The position numbers were made by a program, and so were the translations under genes. A DNA stretch of 54,470 bases, from assembly GCA_022360315.1 (NCBI GenBank), contig JAKSDA010000161.1, forward strand, positions 1 to 54,470, given 5' to 3'. Below are positions 18,069 to 25,785 of the stretch, piece after piece. How positions within the stretch are numbered: the first letter of the stretch is position 1; each line of letters opens with the position of its first letter. The DNA is from Pseudomonadota bacterium. GTDB lineage: Bacteria > Myxococcota_A > Polyangia > Haliangiales > Haliangiaceae. The notes beneath the pieces were generated by a model. That model worked only from the letters and a program-made list of their open reading frames with translations. It searched no databases and was not told the origin of the DNA.

Positions 18069-18956
18069 TCAGGAATCGCCGGCCGCTTCGTCCCGGAGCC
18101 AATCGAGAAAACGCGCCACTTTGCGCAGCGAGGCGCGGCCGGGGAGACACAGCGCCGTATATCTCCTGCCGGCCAGCTGGACCTCTGGCCGGTAGCTGTC
18201 CAGCCACCCGCGCCGGACGAGATCGTCGACCAAGATCGAGCTGGCCAGGACCAATCCCTGGGAGGCCAGCGCTGCCTGCACCACGTAGTGCTCTTCGTCG
18301 AAATATCGCCGGTTCTGCGCCGTGTCGCCCCGAATCCCTGCTGCGGACAGCCAGGCCTGCCACGACAGGTCTTCCAGACCTGGCTGCTGCCACGAGGTCT
18401 CGATCAACACAGCGTCTTGGGGCCGGGCCAGCCCGCGCAGATAGTCGGGCGTGGCATAGGCGCCAAAGGACTCGTCGATCAGCGGTATCGCATGCAGGCG
18501 CGGATACGGTCCGATGCCGTAACGGATCGCGAGGTCGACGCGGCGATCGCGTTCGAGATCGGTTGGCGCCGTGCCGGTGTCGAGCTGGATCCGGAACTCG
18601 GGATGACGCTCCTCAAACCGGCCCAGCCTCGGCACCAGCCAGAGCGCTGCAAAGGCCGGCGTGGTGCTGACAGTCAGCACTGTCTCCGCGGCCGAGACGT
18701 CCTCCAGCGCCACCATGATCTGCCGAAACGCCTGGTGCACCGCCCTGGACAGCTTTCGCCCGCTCTCGGTCAGCTCCACGGCACGAGTCCGGCGAATAAA
18801 GAGCGGTACTTCCAGATGCTCTTCCAAGGCGCGGATCTGGTGGGATACCGCCGACGGCATGACCGCGAGCTCTCGCGCCGCTGCCTTGAAACTTCCGAGA
18901 CGAGCGGCAGCCTCAAAGGTGCGCAGCGCTGCAGGAGATGGCATCCGGGCGAACAT
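18069..18956 (-). CDS. LysR family transcriptional regulator (GcvA-like)
   Basis: A 295-residue LysR regulator. The winged HTH is at residues ~5-65 (SPAALRTFEAAARLGSFKAA, ELAVMPSAVSHQIRALEEHL, LFIRRTRAVELTESGR). The effector domain follows (TVSTTPAFAALWLVPRLGRF, DLAIRYGIGPYP), a subtype near GcvA/AmpR-like regulators. The start ATG at 18956 has AGGGAGA immediately before it; M5 (18944) is also possible. No target gene diverges from it: the next 390 bp contain no intact gene, so its natural target may have been lost or may lie elsewhere. Confidence 0.94.
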   Translation of the reverse strand: MFARMPSPAALRTFEAAARLGSFKAAARELAVMPSAVSHQIRALEEHLEVPLFIRRTRAVELTESGRKLSRAVHQAFRQIMVALEDVSAAETVLTVSTTPAFAALWLVPRLGRFEERHPEFRIQLDTGTAPTDLERDRRVDLAIRYGIGPYPRLHAIPLIDESFGAYATPDYLRGLARPQDAVLIETSWQQPGLEDLSWQAWLSAAGIRGDTAQNRRYFDEEHYVVQAALASQGLVLASSILVDDLVRRGWLDSYRPEVQLAGRRYTALCLPGRASLRKVARFLDWLRDEAAGDS

Positions 18957-19346
18957 ATCTCCCTATAGGTGAATTGTTTTCATCTGTCTATGAATCTTTC
19001 GCGTTTGTCGAAAACGCCTCTCGTGCCCATTCTCGAAGTGTTTTGATTCTCGAATCGGCACAATTTGAGGAAAGAACGCATATGAATCGCTCGACAACGT
19101 CACGACCGAGGCGTCTAGCCAGCGGGTTTGGGTACGCTGCGGTGGTCTTCATCAAAGGAGACCGAGATCTACGACATCTACGGCCGGCTCAATACTCTGT
19201 CGGACCCCGAAAACATGGTTTTTGAAACAATTCCAGACTCAGCAAGTGGGCTCTATCCACATCCACAGCCATGACTGAACAGGCGGGGTCACATTGTATC
19301 CTTTCCAATGTGACCTCATGGAGTTGGGATAGCCGGGGCTTGCTGA
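18957..19346. other. Intergenic region with a possible gene remnant
   Basis: A 390-bp gap upstream of the LysR gene. On the plus strand, 19119-19274 is open and encodes a fragment with protein-like composition (KETEIYDIYGRLNTLSD, then NMVFETIPDSAS) but no ATG in front of it and an in-frame stop at 19116-19118. A separate plus-strand ATG at 19082 has a good GAGGAAAG ribosome site but reads 47 unremarkable codons in a different frame. This may be the eroded target of the LysR regulator. I could not identify the family. Confidence 0.35.
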
Positions 19347-20111
19347 CTACGGCAATTCGAACGTGAGATGCGTAATCGTGATGATGTCTTTTTCGTAGGA
19401 GGTCTTGTCGTTGTTGCCCTCCCATGACGTGGCAGTGGAATTGGCGGGATTTACATTGATCACGCCCATGTCGGCGGCGAGTAGTTTACCCAGCCCGTCG
19501 CCGCCGGCCGCTCGCACGATGCGCGCCGCGCGCTCTCGTGCGTTGGTTGCGGCCCTTGCCAGCATATCGATCTTGAGCTTGCCGAGCTTGGTGTAGTGGT
19601 AGCGCGGCGCCCCCGACGATACCGGAATTCCGCGTTCGAGGAGCTGGGTGATTTCGCGCGATACGCGTTCTACAGTGGCAATATCGCCAGACCGTACCGA
19701 GATGCTCTGCCGGGTCGACCAGCCCTTCGGGATGCGTCGCTGAATACGCTGATCGCCGACGGTGATGTACTCGGTCTCGATGCGCTGGGTGGACGACACT
19801 GCCGACACGCGTACCGCATCTGCCGGGATACCCTGCTCGTGCAAGTATTGGGTGGCTGCCTCAACATGCTTGTGCAGAGTCCGGTACGACGCAGTGCGGT
19901 CGGCGTTCTCGGTCGCGATATCGGCCTGCCATTCGATGAGGTCCGAGATGATCCGCTGTTTGGCCGAGCCAGTCACGCGCAGCGAACGCGTCACGGGCTT
20001 GGTCCGTACCCGCTCCCACGTGCTGGCGGCCAGATGGATGGCCAGCACAACGGCCAGCGAGGGCGCCATGAGCGCCACGATCCAGGTGAAAAACCGTCTG
20101 TTTGCGTTCAT
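19347..20111 (-). CDS. SIMPL domain protein (DUF541), membrane anchored
   Basis: A 254-residue protein with one N-terminal signal anchor (WIVALMAPSLAVVLAIHLAA, residues ~10-29) and a periplasmic SIMPL/DUF541 domain. Diagnostic features are SLRVTGSAKQRIISDLIEWQADI near the start, the repeated long beta-strand regions, and KIDMLARAATNARERAARI followed by AADMGVINVNP. Related proteins (E. coli YggE, B. subtilis homologues) are linked to oxidative stress and envelope functions; the biochemical role is not settled. The start is ATG with a GGGTGGG purine stretch. It is probably monocistronic, with a terminator hairpin 150 bp upstream isolating it from the lipoprotein gene. Confidence 0.88.
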   Translation of the reverse strand: MNANRRFFTWIVALMAPSLAVVLAIHLAASTWERVRTKPVTRSLRVTGSAKQRIISDLIEWQADIATENADRTASYRTLHKHVEAATQYLHEQGIPADAVRVSAVSSTQRIETEYITVGDQRIQRRIPKGWSTRQSISVRSGDIATVERVSREITQLLERGIPVSSGAPRYHYTKLGKLKIDMLARAATNARERAARIVRAAGGDGLGKLLAADMGVINVNPANSTATSWEGNNDKTSYEKDIITITHLTFELP

Positions 20112-20260
20112 CCCACCCTATACGCATGGCACCGACAGAAAATTCCAAAATTTTCGGCCGGTCGCCTGCGGGCCGAGTGCGACCCGACTGCACGATGTAC
20201 CGTCGATCTTGGCCTTGCCTGAGTACGATTTCCCGGAACCCGGCCGAAACAGAATGGCCG

Positions 20261-20294
20261 AAAAAAGACGCTTCACGGCCGTGAAACGCCTTTT
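20261..20294 (-). terminator. Bidirectional hairpin terminator
   Basis: The core is a perfect palindrome TTCACGGCCGTGAA (20272-20285). It extends to a ~15-bp stem with two G-U-type mismatches, flanked by an A run on the left (20261-20266) and a T run on the right (20291-20294). Read on the minus strand it is a stem followed by six Ts, a good intrinsic terminator for the Ca-binding lipoprotein gene that ends 90 bp upstream at 20384. It could also act in the other direction. Confidence 0.7.
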
Positions 20295-20310
20295 CCAGAC
20301 CGGAAGAAGG

Positions 20311-20347
20311 AGGAGTGAGGGAGTGTACTTAGTAGGAGTGAGGGAGT
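20311..20347. repeat. Purine-rich direct repeat
   Basis: AGGAGTGAGGGAGT occurs at 20311-20324 and again at 20334-20347 (23-bp period) inside a G/A-rich strand running from about 20301 to 20362. It lies between the Ca-binding lipoprotein stop and its terminator, in the 3' untranslated region. The function is unknown. Confidence 0.6.
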
Positions 20348-20383
20348 TGGGAGTAGAAGGGAGCTGTAGATTCATTCGGGAAA

Positions 20384-21070
20384 TCAGACAAAGTCGATAT
20401 CGATGACTCCGTCGCAGTTGACGTCAAGTCCATCCATGGTGCCATCGCCATCCACGTCCAACAGTGTCGGGATGCAACCCGAACTGGGGAATTGCACGTC
20501 CACTTGCCCATCGCAATCGAGGTCGATGCCATCGTTAGTGCCGTCATTGTCGGTGTCGATGGCTTCGGGCATACACGTGGAGGGGAGGTCCGGGACATCG
20601 ATCTGGCCTTGACCGTCGCAATCGACCTCGATTCCATCGATCGTGCCATTGTTGTCACTGTCGGTTGCTTCGGCCACGCATCCGGGTAGATCGAGGATGA
20701 CATCGGCAACTCCATCACAGTTAAAATCGACCCCGTCGGGGACACCATCGCCGTTGCTGTCCAGCACGGGATCTTCACAAAGGGCGATGTCGATCGTACC
20801 GTCACAGTCGAGGTCCAACCCTTCGGGCGTGCCGTCGCCATCTTCATCGACCACCAGGTCCGCACAGCCACTCCAATCGGGCAGGGTAAAATCCGGCACG
20901 TTGTCGCCGTTGACGTCGATGGCGTCGACTTTGCCGTCGCCGTCCGTGTCGACCAGCAGCATCTCGTATTCGACGTCGTTGGGTGGGTTTCCGTCGGTTG
21001 CGCTGTCGCTACAACCGGACGTGAATGTAAGGGCAAGAGTTGCAAGTGCAATTAGAAGGGTACGAAACAT
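20384..21070 (-). CDS. Lipoprotein with six Asp-rich Ca-binding-type repeats
   Basis: A 228-residue secreted protein. The N-terminus (MFRTLLIALATLALTFTSGC) is a lipoprotein signal with Cys at residue 20. The rest is six tandem repeats of about 30 residues, each with a DxDxDGxxD loop followed by a second half such as DLDCDGTID or DVNCDGVID. The pattern resembles thrombospondin type 3 repeats, which bind Ca in a rigid cable. Most repeats also hold conserved cysteines (one in CDG, one before the next loop), suggesting inter-repeat disulfides. The start at 21070 has GGAG upstream; an upstream in-frame extension was rejected because it lacks a signal. It lies 112 bp after the ECF operon's last gene and ends at a clear terminator, so it may be the operon's last member. 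Confidence 0.85.
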   Translation of the reverse strand: MFRTLLIALATLALTFTSGCSDSATDGNPPNDVEYEMLLVDTDGDGKVDAIDVNGDNVPDFTLPDWSGCADLVVDEDGDGTPEGLDLDCDGTIDIALCEDPVLDSNGDGVPDGVDFNCDGVADVILDLPGCVAEATDSDNNGTIDGIEVDCDGQGQIDVPDLPSTCMPEAIDTDNDGTNDGIDLDCDGQVDVQFPSSGCIPTLLDVDGDGTMDGLDVNCDGVIDIDFV

Positions 21071-21182
21071 GACATCTCCTGATCCAGCAAGGATTCCACT
21101 CGTTCGCTGTCCCCTCCGTAGTGCAGCCGGGTTGATAGACCGGCTCACCGGGGATCAGAAAAAAATGCCACCGGGCGGATCG

Positions 21183-22079
21183 CTATTGGCAGGTTCCCAA
21201 GATCTCCTGCACCTGTATCGCACTCGGCAGCATGACAGCCAGGCTTTGGCCGAAAAACGTGCAATCGGGGTGTGAGCCCCCATATGAGGCGATTGGAGCC
21301 AACTCATCGCTGACCAGCCCCGCTCCGCTGGCGGCAGTGACCGTGAGATCGGGATCGATTTGAGTGTGGCGCTGTGGTTCGCCGTCGGCAAAATAATACT
21401 GCCTGGGCGGAGAGGCCGGCCCGGTGACAGTCATGGTGACGCCCGCGATGGGGGTCCCCTGATACGGCCCCACCGGAGGCTCGCCAACGTCGATAAAAAT
21501 GGCCAAGAAGGCCCCGAGCTGGGCAAACCCCCTATCGCCCAATCCAGCAGAGCGGCTCCATTCCTGGTCAGTTGCGGCGCGCAGTACATAAGCGTTTACA
21601 CGAGTAACCTGTCCGGGCTGAACTCCGATGACCGAGATGACCTGGCGAAACTCGCCCATGGCAACGAGCCCACCGGTATGCACGACCAGGTTGGGCGATT
21701 TTCCGCTGAACGATGTGGCAAACCGTCCACATGCATCCGGCTGAATTGCTGTAGCCATATCGATCTGTTCCCCGGGTTCGTAAATACGGACCTGAGTGGA
21801 CGGCTGGGTGATCGGCAAGGAGGTTTCTAGATCGATGACGCGACCGCACACCGTGGCCATTCCGATGGTCTGATCGGGGCACGGCAGCAACTCGCAATTA
21901 TCGCCTGCCGAGCCACTGTCGCGGCTGCCCCCATCGACGTTGCCGTTGCCGTTGCCATCGCCATTGCCGTTGCCGTTGCCATCGCCATTGCCATTGTCGC
22001 GCGACCTGAGCACATCCCCTTCCGCCGACACACAGCCAGCCAGAAAAACCAACAGTAAAGACGTACGTGTACTTACCAT
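21183..22079 (-). CDS. Lipoprotein with Asn/Gly/Asp tandem repeat
   Basis: A 298-residue putative lipoprotein: MVSTRTSLLLVFLAGCVSAE gives a lipobox with Cys16. Residues ~30-50 are a low-complexity NG/DG run coded by a hexanucleotide array, a probable flexible tether. The rest looks beta-rich: an early CGRVIDLETSLPITQPSTQVRIYEPG segment resembling carboxypeptidase-regulatory or PEGA-type beta-sandwich domains, and a second part with PIAGVTMTVTGP. No enzyme motif was found. The start (22079) overlaps the end of the upstream gene by 7 bp, placing it in the sigma factor operon. Confidence 0.78.
   Translation of the reverse strand: MVSTRTSLLLVFLAGCVSAEGDVLRSRDNGNGDGNGNGNGDGNGNGNVDGGSRDSGSAGDNCELLPCPDQTIGMATVCGRVIDLETSLPITQPSTQVRIYEPGEQIDMATAIQPDACGRFATSFSGKSPNLVVHTGGLVAMGEFRQVISVIGVQPGQVTRVNAYVLRAATDQEWSRSAGLGDRGFAQLGAFLAIFIDVGEPPVGPYQGTPIAGVTMTVTGPASPPRQYYFADGEPQRHTQIDPDLTVTAASGAGLVSDELAPIASYGGSHPDCTFFGQSLAVMLPSAIQVQEILGTCQ
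21938..21996. repeat. Hexanucleotide tandem repeat inside lipoprotein gene
   Basis: About ten units of a degenerate hexamer (CCATTG, CCGTTG or CCATCG on the plus strand) run in tandem, coding for the Asn-Gly/Asp-Gly tether. Because the unit is 6 bp, slippage changes linker length without breaking the frame. Confidence 0.8.
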
Positions 22080-23074
22080 GTCCAGCCTATTCCAATCTGA
22101 CCGCCCAGCCATGGTCCGGCCAGTACGCTCTGCTTGGTTCCATCGACCAGGCCGCGCGTGGCCAGCAGATGAACACCGAACTCGGCTGCAAGCGCGATGA
22201 CGAAACCGTGAATCGCGCGGTACTGGGCATCGAGGCGCAGCACTGGGCTAGAGGTGAAGCCGGTGATCTGCCCACCTGTCGCCATCATCGGTGAATTGGG
22301 CTTACCGGTCATGGATACTGCGCCGATCCTCGCGCCGACGCCGCCGCGCAGGCGCAGTTTGCCCATTCGGTGCAGAACATGCACAGTTGCCGAACCGGCA
22401 ATCGAATTGGTGGTCACCCTGCCGAGGGTGACCGTCTCGGACGAGGACTGGGCGATCACATCGGCTGCCCAGCCGATGACTCCACTGCTGTCGCGAATCA
22501 CACGGACTCCCACGCCGGCGTGAAGGTCGCCGGTCCACACCGCATCGCCCAGCAAAATGGCCACGGAGTCCCAGCTCGGCGACGGCGGACGGCTCCGTGA
22601 TGGCAGACGCCGGCGCAGCAATTGTCGAGCCGACTTTCGGGCCTTGATATCCACGACTGTATCGGCCGCGGGCGCCACCGATTGCGGTGTGGCCTCGAGT
22701 TCGATCCAGCTGGCCACCACGAGTTCCATCGCCGCCAGGGCCAAGAGCCGCTCTCGCCCTTCGCGGTTGCCCGGAGAAATGCGGCGAATGAGTGATTTTC
22801 CCGTCACCGGGTCGTGGACGCGGATCTCGATCAGCGTGCCGGCACAGGTGAGCTCCACTGTGGTCACCGCAGTCCCGGGTTGCGGGGGATTTTGCGGCAT
22901 CGATGTGCCCAACTCGATGAGTAAAAGGCGGCGCACCTTTTCGGCGTCGGTGGTGATGCACGGATCGATACTCAAAGCGACCCCGAGCGGCTCGCCATAC
23001 CCGCGGCTGGTATCGACAGAGAAAACGATCGTCAGAGCGGTCAGAAAAAGGCCCAAACGGCGTGTGAACGTCAC
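22073..23074 (-). CDS. Putative envelope protein of ECF operon, unknown function
   Basis: A 333-residue protein of no family I recognise with certainty. It has an N-terminal signal peptide (RRLGLFLTALTIVFSV). Residues ~30-130 resemble the periplasmic domain common in myxobacterial operons (ALSIDPCITTDAEKVRRLLLIELG, then a conserved SLIRRISPGNREGRERLLALAAMELVV). The C-terminal half alternates hydrophobic and polar residues with glycines (GVGVRVIRDSSGVIGWAADVI, LRLRGGVGARIG) and ends in GQIGIGWTW, an aromatic terminus typical of outer-membrane beta-barrels. The start is GTG in a GTGA overlap with the fecR-like gene, so translation is coupled. Confidence 0.78.
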   Translation of the reverse strand: MTFTRRLGLFLTALTIVFSVDTSRGYGEPLGVALSIDPCITTDAEKVRRLLLIELGTSMPQNPPQPGTAVTTVELTCAGTLIEIRVHDPVTGKSLIRRISPGNREGRERLLALAAMELVVASWIELEATPQSVAPAADTVVDIKARKSARQLLRRRLPSRSRPPSPSWDSVAILLGDAVWTGDLHAGVGVRVIRDSSGVIGWAADVIAQSSSETVTLGRVTTNSIAGSATVHVLHRMGKLRLRGGVGARIGAVSMTGKPNSPMMATGGQITGFTSSPVLRLDAQYRAIHGFVIALAAEFGVHLLATRGLVDGTKQSVLAGPWLGGQIGIGWTW

Positions 23075-24303
23075 AATCCGCCATATTGTTTCACAGCGCG
23101 GATACGATGACCATCGGGGTAGGTTTGCAGATATCGTCCGGCGCGGTCGCGCGCTTTATCGGTACGACCGGCCTTGGACCAGGCCTCGACTTCGCGGGCG
23201 AGTGCGTCTTCGGCGAGCGGCCCGCGTGGGGCGAACGTGCGGGCCTGGGCGAATGCTCGGGCTGCGCGCTGTGGTTGTCCGAGATCGTCGAGCAACACCC
23301 GGCCCAGTGTGAACGCGGCCAGGGCGGCACGCGGGTCGTCGGGAAATTCGTCGATGACCCGGGTAAACATCGCGACCGCGTCGCGTGGATGATCGCTCAT
23401 GCGATACACATCAGCCGCCAGCATGAGATCTCGGACCCGGCTCGGCGTTCGCCCATGGTCGCGCAGCGCCTGGTAAGCAGTCGCAAAATCGCCAGCGTTT
23501 GCCAGCTCACGCCAATTGGAACCGGTGAGCCGCGAACCGAGCTCGTCCCGGACATTGTTGCCGGTCCTACGGCGTACGCCATCGCCGACGCTCATCTTGA
23601 CTTCGCGTTCCTCGACCGTTCCCTTGCCATCTACACTGTCTCCGCGTTGCACATCGGCCCGGTCTGCATCGACCCGGTCGGGGTTGCCCGGGGAGGGCTC
23701 TGTGGCTGAAGCGGCAAATCGCCGATGCTCACCTTCGATCAGCTCGTAGGTCTGTCCTCTCCACGCCACTCGTACGCTGCCGCTGTGAGTCCATACGTCG
23801 GTTTTGTTGTCGTTTTGGGCGACCGAGAATTCACTCGCGAAAACGGTCACCCGCACGCTCCCCGCCACGACTGCAAGGGTGCGTTTTTTGCTCTTCTTCA
23901 CCCTGAAGTGGCTCTTGCCGCGAACGACCCGGACCTCGATGCGCTTGTGCGATCTGTGGACCACCGCGACCTCGGCATTTTCACTCGGGGTGGCGACAAC
24001 GCTGTCGTCAATGACGATCGGCTCGGCTTCGAGTCTGCGCTCGGGCGTGCGCTCGATGCCATTGGGCCCGCTTTGCTGCGGGTTCGGCTGCACGACGTTC
24101 GGCGACCGCTTCTCGCCATCCGAGATGGCGTAGAGGCAGACGACCACAACGGCGGTTGCCGCGGTCGCTGCGGTTGTTCGAGCAACCGCTCGTCGCACGC
24201 GTTTTTTGCGCATACCACGCCACGACGCCTCGCTTCGCGGGACGTCCCATGCCACTCCCACGTGCGAGAGTGCCTGCTCGAGCTGCGGAGTCATGTCATG
24301 CAT
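23071..24303 (-). CDS. FecR-like anti-sigma/TPR protein
   Basis: A 410-residue membrane protein downstream of an ECF sigma gene. Residues ~1-38 are cytoplasmic, residues ~39-60 form one transmembrane helix (TTAATAATAVVVVCLYAIS), and the periplasmic part has a FecR-type beta domain (RIEVRVVRGKSHFRVKKSKK, VVAGSVRVTVFASEFSV, VRVAWRGQTYELIEGEHRRF). A charged linker follows, then TPR-like helices at the end (NAGDFATAYQALRDHGRT, DAVAMFTRVIDEFPDDPRAALAAFTLGRVLLDDLGQPQRAARAF). It probably relays an envelope signal to the sigma factor. The first ATG (24303) overlaps the sigma stop; M4 (24294) is an alternative. Its TGA overlaps the next GTG. Confidence 0.85.
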   Translation of the reverse strand: MHDMTPQLEQALSHVGVAWDVPRSEASWRGMRKKRVRRAVARTTAATAATAVVVVCLYAISDGEKRSPNVVQPNPQQSGPNGIERTPERRLEAEPIVIDDSVVATPSENAEVAVVHRSHKRIEVRVVRGKSHFRVKKSKKRTLAVVAGSVRVTVFASEFSVAQNDNKTDVWTHSGSVRVAWRGQTYELIEGEHRRFAASATEPSPGNPDRVDADRADVQRGDSVDGKGTVEEREVKMSVGDGVRRRTGNNVRDELGSRLTGSNWRELANAGDFATAYQALRDHGRTPSRVRDLMLAADVYRMSDHPRDAVAMFTRVIDEFPDDPRAALAAFTLGRVLLDDLGQPQRAARAFAQARTFAPRGPLAEDALAREVEAWSKAGRTDKARDRAGRYLQTYPDGHRIRAVKQYGGL

Positions 24304-24856
24304 GAGACACCTCCATCTTGATGATATCCTGCGCCGCCTTGATCCGGCGCTTGGCTGTGGCAAGGCTGCATTCGCATAGCTCGGCGACGCGTTCCAGAGT
24401 CTCTCCCTCGACATAGCGGAGACTCCACGCGATACGCTGATTGACGGGTATTCGATCGAGTACTCGGTAGACACGCGCGACCTGGGCACGCTGCTCGGGG
24501 CTCGCCGAAGGGCCGACAACATCCCCATAGTCCGGCGATGCGTCGAGAGAAAGCGCTGCGCGTACCTTGCGCGAGCGCAGGCGCCGGCGGGCGAATCGCA
24601 CCGCGACCGTGGCCAGCCACCCCTTGACGGCCTCGGGCTTGCGAAGATTGCGCAGCCCGCGATGAGCGGCCAGGAACACGTCCTGGACCAGGTCGTCGAC
24701 TTCACCGTCCCGGCCCAGAAGACGATGGCCGATCTTGGCCACATACGGCGAATACCGGCGATAGAGCGCTTCGAAATCCATGCCGTCGACCTCGTCAGCA
24801 ACGCCGGCAACTGGGCGCAGCTCGTAGGTCTCCGGCTGCATCTGATGGCTCACCAT
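24296..24856 (-). CDS. ECF-type RNA polymerase sigma factor
   Basis: A 186-residue sigma-70 family protein with regions 2 and 4 only. Region 2 holds FEALYRRYSPYVAKIGHRLL, GEVDDLVQDVFLAAHRGL and KPEAVKGWLATVAVRFARRRLR. Region 4 holds VLDRIPVNQRIAWSLRYVEGETLERVAELCECSLATAKRRIKAA with the HTH. It is the first gene of a four-gene minus-strand operon (sigma, FecR/TPR, envelope protein, lipoprotein) with overlapping starts and stops throughout. The short N-terminal tail before FEALY offers M6 or M26 as alternative starts. An AT-rich promoter-like stretch lies at 24978-25013. Confidence 0.93.
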   Translation of the reverse strand: MVSHQMQPETYELRPVAGVADEVDGMDFEALYRRYSPYVAKIGHRLLGRDGEVDDLVQDVFLAAHRGLRNLRKPEAVKGWLATVAVRFARRRLRSRKVRAALSLDASPDYGDVVGPSASPEQRAQVARVYRVLDRIPVNQRIAWSLRYVEGETLERVAELCECSLATAKRRIKAAQDIIKMEVSHA

Positions 24857-24977
24857 CTCACTGTACGATGTGCCCCCCCCTACCCCAAACGGCTCAATCG
24901 ATGTTGTTCGTTTGCCGGCTCGGTTCGGCCCATACTCGGTAATGCCATTGCCCCGGACCTGACTCGACCGGGTCCTG

Positions 24978-25013
24978 AAATAAACAACTAATTAAAAATA
25001 AAAAATAATTAAC
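24978..25013. promoter_or_regulatory. AT-rich tract between sigma and RHH genes
   Basis: A 36-bp stretch almost entirely A/T (with short A runs of 4-6) in otherwise GC-rich DNA, within the 249-bp gap between the divergent sigma and RHH-like genes. It could serve as an UP element or bent DNA for either promoter; exact boxes were not resolved. Confidence 0.4.
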
Positions 25014-25023
25014 GACTGTACAA

Positions 25024-25054
25024 CCTCTCGGCCGGCCTTCGGTCGGCTGAGAGG
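25024..25054. terminator. Strong GC-rich hairpin in divergent gap
   Basis: Outer arms CCTCTC/GAGAGG and inner arms GCCG/CGGC form a near-perfect stem with a small TTCG-like loop. On the minus strand it is followed, about 10 nt later, by a T-rich stretch (the reverse of the AT tract). It lies upstream of both flanking genes, so it is either a terminator for an unseen short transcript or a leader structure of the gene at 25106. Confidence 0.45.
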
Positions 25055-25105
25055 TATCCTTTACCTGTAAACCTGGATAGAATTCCTTGTTGTTACCTAT
25101 GTACC

Positions 25106-25390
25106 ATGGTATCTAAGTACATGGCCGAACAAAAACCTCATCCGAACAGAGTTGTCGAGCGCGTCCAGACCGGCGTGCGTATGGAAAAGCGACTCCTCAA
25201 GGTGCTGAAGGGGGTCGCCGAGTATCACGAGATATCGCTGGGCGATTTGCTGGAGGGAATCGTGCTGCATGCCTTCGAGGGCAAGAGTCCATTCGGTCAA
25301 GAATCGCTGGAGCGCATCGCAGCGCTCAAGGGGATCTATGGCCTCGATCTCACTGCCGAGGATAGTCATCGGCTGAACGAGCAGGCATGA
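25106..25390 (+). CDS. Small RHH-like protein
   Basis: A 94-residue protein. Residues ~19-57 fit a ribbon-helix-helix fold: a strand (ERVQTGVRMEKR), a helix (RLLKVLKGVAEYHEIS) and a second helix (LGDLLEGIVLHAFEG). The rest is a charged tail. It overlaps the next gene by 4 bp (ATGA), so the pair is translationally coupled. The first ATG lies inside the palindrome TACCATGGTA (25102-25111), which might be a self-operator; M6 at 25121 is an alternative start. It might be an antitoxin-type regulator, but the partner is not a known toxin. Confidence 0.68.
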   Translation: MVSKYMAEQKPHPNRVVERVQTGVRMEKRLLKVLKGVAEYHEISLGDLLEGIVLHAFEGKSPFGQESLERIAALKGIYGLDLTAEDSHRLNEQA

Positions 25391-25785
25391 CCGAACTGGA
25401 GTTGATGGCGGCGTTCGAGCGCTGCACACTTCCGCAGGAAGAGTTCAGCCACGAGACGCATGTGCGCCTGGCCTGGCTCTATTTGCGGAAAAAACCCCTC
25501 GCCGACGTGTTGTCGATGGTCACCGATGGTTTGCGGCAACTCACCGCTCACTACGGTGTTCCCGGCCTCTATCACGAGACCATCACCTGTGCGTATATCG
25601 TTCTCGTCAACCAGGGCCTCGAGCGCACCGGCCGCGATCGACCGTGGTCGGAGTTCGCAGCGGCCAACCCGGACTTGTTGCAGCCCAAGAAGGCGGCCCT
25701 CTTGCGCTACTATCGCCCTGAAGAGCTCGATTGCCAGCTGGCGCGCGACATATTCGTACTTCCCGGTCATGGCTCGGCCGGGTAA
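25387..25785 (+). CDS. Conserved hypothetical protein (helical, His-rich core)
   Basis: A 132-residue protein I recognise only as a conserved hypothetical type. It is mostly helical, with EEFSHETHVRLAWLYLRKKP near the start and GLYHETITCAYIVLVN in the middle; the paired His/Glu (SHETH, YHET) could bind a metal or form an active site, which is inference. It is coupled to the preceding RHH-like gene (ATGA). Its 3' end overlaps the convergent hybrid kinase by 19 bp. No signal peptide or membrane segment is seen. Confidence 0.72.
   Translation: MTELELMAAFERCTLPQEEFSHETHVRLAWLYLRKKPLADVLSMVTDGLRQLTAHYGVPGLYHETITCAYIVLVNQGLERTGRDRPWSEFAAANPDLLQPKKAALLRYYRPEELDCQLARDIFVLPGHGSAG

Noticed and set aside
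21938..21996. Hexamer array considered as a CRISPR or direct-repeat RNA locus
   Set aside because: The units are 6 bp without spacers and are in frame in a lipoprotein gene.
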